Shown here: positions 13,648 through 15,385 of the stretch, one piece after another
Position numbering within the stretch: position 1 is the stretch's first letter
How the letters are laid out: every line of letters starts with the position of its first letter
Source: Acidothermales bacterium
GTDB taxonomy: Bacteria; Actinomycetota; Actinomycetes; Streptosporangiales; WHST01
DNA length: 15,385 nucleotides
Direction: 5' to 3'
NCBI GenBank assembly: GCA_017354575.1
Contig: JAFMQP010000042.1
Coordinates: forward strand, 1 to 15,385
Made by a program: the position numbers and the translations under genes
Notes under the pieces: model-generated
The model's input: only the letters and a program-made list of their open reading frames with translations
Told to the model about the DNA's origin: nothing
The model's database searches: none

Positions 13648-14488
13648 ACCGCGCGGTCGCCTGTTCGTCCATGGCGAGGCCGTTGACCCGGATGCCGGGC
13701 CGCAGCCAGTAGCCGCCGACGAGCAGGTCGGGCGAGAGCTGCGCGCCGTCCTCGGTCAGGTCCAGCGACCGGAGCTCGGGCAGCCGGGCGACGAGCGCGG
13801 TGACGTCGAACTCGCCGAGCGAGACGCGCAGGCCGTCGAGCGCGAGGTGGGCGAGGCAGGACAGCCGCCCGGCGAGCCGCAGCGTCGCACGGTCGACCCG
13901 CTCGAGCGCGACGCTGAGCTCGCGCAGCGGCCACCGGGACACGATCTGGTCGAAGGCGTGCTGCGTGACCCGCGGGGCGGTGAGCCCGAACGCGGTGAGC
14001 TTGCGGTCGCCGAGCACGTCGACGACCTCGCTGACCGGCAGGTTGGGCACGTCCAGCCGCACCTGCCGCAACCGCGTCGCCGACCACAGCGGCCGCAGGT
14101 CGCCCGCGCGCAGGGCGGGCGCCTCGAGCTGCAGCACGGCGAGGTTGCCCGCACGGGCGATCGCCTCGAGCACGTACACGTCGACCGCGTCGCCCGCGGC
14201 CGTGAACACGGCGAGGTGCGGCAGCGACGCGGCCGCCATCAGCTCGAACGGGGTCAGCACCGAACGCCGCACGTCGACCGACACGACGGGGACGTTCACC
14301 TCGGTGAGCCAGGACAGCTTGGCGCGCGCCCTGCGGCGGCCGCGCACCTCGAGCACGGCGCCCTGGGGCACCTCGAGCGTGCCGCCGGTGGAGCTGCCGA
14401 GCCGCCGCCCGTCGCTCGCGACGGCCCAGCACTCGACCGCGGCGTCGTTGGGTACGACGACCTGGACGGAGTCGGGAGGGTTCAGCAT
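13619..14488 (-). CDS. Leucine-rich-repeat-like hypothetical protein
   Basis: A 289-residue protein with no signal peptide or membrane helix. An N-terminal beta-rich part (VQVVVPNDAAVECWAV, then a basic RGRRRARAKL patch at about 49-58) is followed from residue 89 to about 268 by irregular leucine-rich units such as LPHLAVF, LAVLQLEAPAL, LRQVRLDVPNL, LRELSVALERV, LAHLALDGLRV and LRSLDL, spaced about 22-26 residues apart. These form an LRR-like solenoid, probably a protein-interaction surface. I cannot name the family or the partner. The ATG at 14488 was chosen because it lies 16 bases after the thioredoxin stop, with GGGAGGG at 14474-14480 inside the coding sequence and no better start nearby. 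It is co-directional with the thioredoxin gene, so both are probably one operon. The stop overlaps serB by 29 bases. Confidence 0.72.
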   Translation of the reverse strand: MLNPPDSVQVVVPNDAAVECWAVASDGRRLGSSTGGTLEVPQGAVLEVRGRRRARAKLSWLTEVNVPVVSVDVRRSVLTPFELMAAASLPHLAVFTAAGDAVDVYVLEAIARAGNLAVLQLEAPALRAGDLRPLWSATRLRQVRLDVPNLPVSEVVDVLGDRKLTAFGLTAPRVTQHAFDQIVSRWPLRELSVALERVDRATLRLAGRLSCLAHLALDGLRVSLGEFDVTALVARLPELRSLDLTEDGAQLSPDLLVGGYWLRPGIRVNGLAMDEQATARFIGRWRRPR

Positions 14489-14504
14489 CGTCGCCAGTGC
14501 TCGG

Positions 14505-14822
14505 TCACGGCACGAGCAGCTCGACGAGGCGCTGGAGCCCGAAGTCGGGTGCACCGAGACACGAGGCGACGACGCGGCCTCGCTCGGCGAAGATGTAGGT
14601 GGGGTAGCCCTGCAGCTCGAACTCCTCCCGCAGCCTGCTGTCGGCGTCCGCGTCCAACCGTAGAACAGTCAGCCGCCCGCGGAAGGTATTGGCGATGCTC
14701 TCGAGCTCGGGAAGTGCGTTGTGGCAGTCCCCGCACCACGGCGCCTCCAGCTGGGCCAGCACCGGCGTGTCGCCGGACCGCAGCAACGCGACGTACTCGT
14801 CGCGCTCGCTCACGGGGACCAT
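14505..14822 (-). CDS. Thioredoxin-like protein with CGDC active site
   Basis: A 105-residue single-domain thioredoxin fold protein, cytoplasmic (no signal peptide). The active site is APWCGDC (W29, C30, C33), with Asp in place of the usual Pro, so the redox potential probably differs from that of TrxA. The cis-proline loop GYPTYIF (P74) and the following strand RGRVVASCLGA are present. The buried acidic residue six positions before the first Cys, Asp26 in E. coli thioredoxin, is Gln24 here. There is one extra cysteine, C88. The ATG at 14822 was chosen for a normal domain length and AAGGG 7 bases upstream; the ATG at 14873 would run through the intergenic palindrome. It is the first gene of a two-gene operon with the LRR-like gene and divergent from the GntR regulator. 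Confidence 0.88.
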   Translation of the reverse strand: MVPVSERDEYVALLRSGDTPVLAQLEAPWCGDCHNALPELESIANTFRGRLTVLRLDADADSRLREEFELQGYPTYIFAERGRVVASCLGAPDFGLQRLVELLVP

Positions 14823-14857
14823 GCGCGCACCCTTACCTATTGGCCAGGGACGAGGCA

Positions 14858-14870
14858 ATGGTGGCACCAT
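14858..14870. promoter_or_regulatory. FadR/FCD-type operator between thioredoxin and gntR genes
   Basis: ATGGTG-G-CACCAT is a perfect 13-base inverted repeat. Its core TGGTGGCACCA fits TNGTNNNACNA, the consensus for FadR-subfamily GntR proteins, exactly the class encoded 48 bases downstream. It lies 35 bases from the divergent thioredoxin start. Autoregulation of gntR, and possibly control of the thioredoxin operon, is the natural inference. Confidence 0.65.
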
Positions 14871-14918
14871 CAATCCTGGCGCTGGTCATATCAGGGCGCC
14901 GGCCGACAGAGAGCAGCG

Positions 14919-15385
14919 GTGAGCCAGGTGCGTGCCACGGAGACGCCGGTCCTGCTAAGCGACGAGGCGATCGGCGCGCTCAAGCGGAGGATCGTGGTGG
15001 GCGAGCTCGCGCCCGGGGCGTGGGTCTCCGAGGGTGAGCTCACCGAGCTGCTCGGGATGAGCAAGACGCCGGTACGCGAGGCGCTCGCCGTGCTGCGCCG
15101 CCAGGGTTGGCTCACCGCGACGCCGCGGTCCGGGTACCGGATCAGGTCGGTGACGGTGCGCGAGACGCGCGACCTGCTCGACCTGCTCAGCGTCCTCGAG
15201 CCGATGGCCGCGGCGAAGGCCGCGATCGGCGGCCAGCGCTACCCCGGCGAGGTGGAGAAGCTCGCCGGGTTCGCCGTCGATGCCGCGGAGCACACCTGGG
15301 CGCACGTCGACGAGGTGCTGGCGCACTACCGGTTCCACCGACGGCTCACCGCGCTCGGCAACAACGGCGAGCTGGACCTGCTGCT
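14919..15385 (+). CDS. GntR family transcriptional regulator, FadR/FCD subfamily (3' end outside window)
   Basis: The first 155 residues of a GntR regulator; the frame is open to the window end. Residues about 12-78 form the winged helix: AIGALKRRIVVGELAPGAWV, ELTELLGMSKTPVREALAVL with recognition helix S48-L56 including R53 and E54, then GWLTATPRSGYRI as the wing. From residue 82 the all-helical FCD ligand domain starts (TRDLLDLLSVLEPMAAAKAA). In FCD domains a metal-binding Asp and His sit in a D-x-x-F-H pattern; here it reads H136-Y-R-F-H140, so the Asp is replaced by His. The start is the GTG at 14919 with AGAGAG 5 bases upstream; the GTG at 14928 is an alternative. A FadR-type palindrome lies upstream. 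The regulated pathway probably lies beyond the window. Confidence 0.93.
   Translation, partial: MSQVRATETPVLLSDEAIGALKRRIVVGELAPGAWVSEGELTELLGMSKTPVREALAVLRRQGWLTATPRSGYRIRSVTVRETRDLLDLLSVLEPMAAAKAAIGGQRYPGEVEKLAGFAVDAAEHTWAHVDEVLAHYRFHRRLTALGNNGELDLL

Noticed and set aside
14843..14880. Outer inverted repeat GCCAGG ... CCTGGC around the FadR-type operator
   Set aside because: Its centre (about 14861.5) does not match that of the operator (14864) and the arms are only 6 bases; probably coincidental.

Overview
This is a very GC-rich window, with G or C at the third position of nearly every codon. Frequent GTG starts, an F420-dependent oxidoreductase, the divergent GlgA/GlgM-GlgC pair, a SerB with two ACT domains and several apparently leaderless genes all point to an actinobacterial chromosome. 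I cannot place the order or genus from sequence alone. I see no rRNA, tRNA, CRISPR array, insertion sequence, integrase or phage gene. It reads as chromosomal housekeeping and accessory DNA.

Layout. (a) 1-2931, plus strand: the 3' end of sbcC, then a NurA-like nuclease gene 7 bases later, then an MFS permease. (b) 2913-5490: an ABC-F ribosome-protection-type ATPase (minus), divergent from an F420-dependent LLM-class oxidoreductase (plus). (c) 5487-8028: the glycogen/maltose-1-phosphate pair, glgA/glgM (minus) and glgC (plus), divergent around a perfect 12-base palindrome. (d) 8029-8323: an interval with no intact gene; its distal part looks like a frame-broken small membrane protein. (e) 8324-10659, minus strand: an nfeD-like gene, a stomatin/SPFH gene and a TSUP permease gene in one compact operon. 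(f) 10702-12358: a stand-alone ABC ATPase (minus), divergent from an unrecognised conserved-looking protein (plus). (g) 12412-14822: serB (plus), convergent with a two-gene minus operon encoding a thioredoxin with a CGDC active site and a leucine-rich-repeat-like protein. (h) 14919 to the end: a GntR/FadR-type (FCD) regulator, cut by the window edge, with a textbook FadR-family half-site palindrome in its promoter region.

How the genes work together. GlgC makes ADP-glucose and GlgA/GlgM uses it, so (c) is a functional unit. SbcC (with SbcD, presumably upstream of the window) and the NurA-like protein probably form a DNA-end-processing cassette. NfeD and SPFH proteins are known membrane-microdomain partners; the TSUP permease is translationally coupled to them here. 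The other genes have independent roles: efflux, antibiotic/ribosome protection, serine synthesis, redox and regulation.

The gene ends are packed tightly. All three convergent pairs of intact genes overlap at their 3' ends, with no room for a conventional terminator. Four genes have a TANNNT hexamer 6-9 bases before the start codon, the layout expected for leaderless transcripts. I found no clearly novel multi-gene system. The most informative leads are the SbcC/NurA-like pair, the two operator-like palindromes and the thioredoxin/LRR-like pair.
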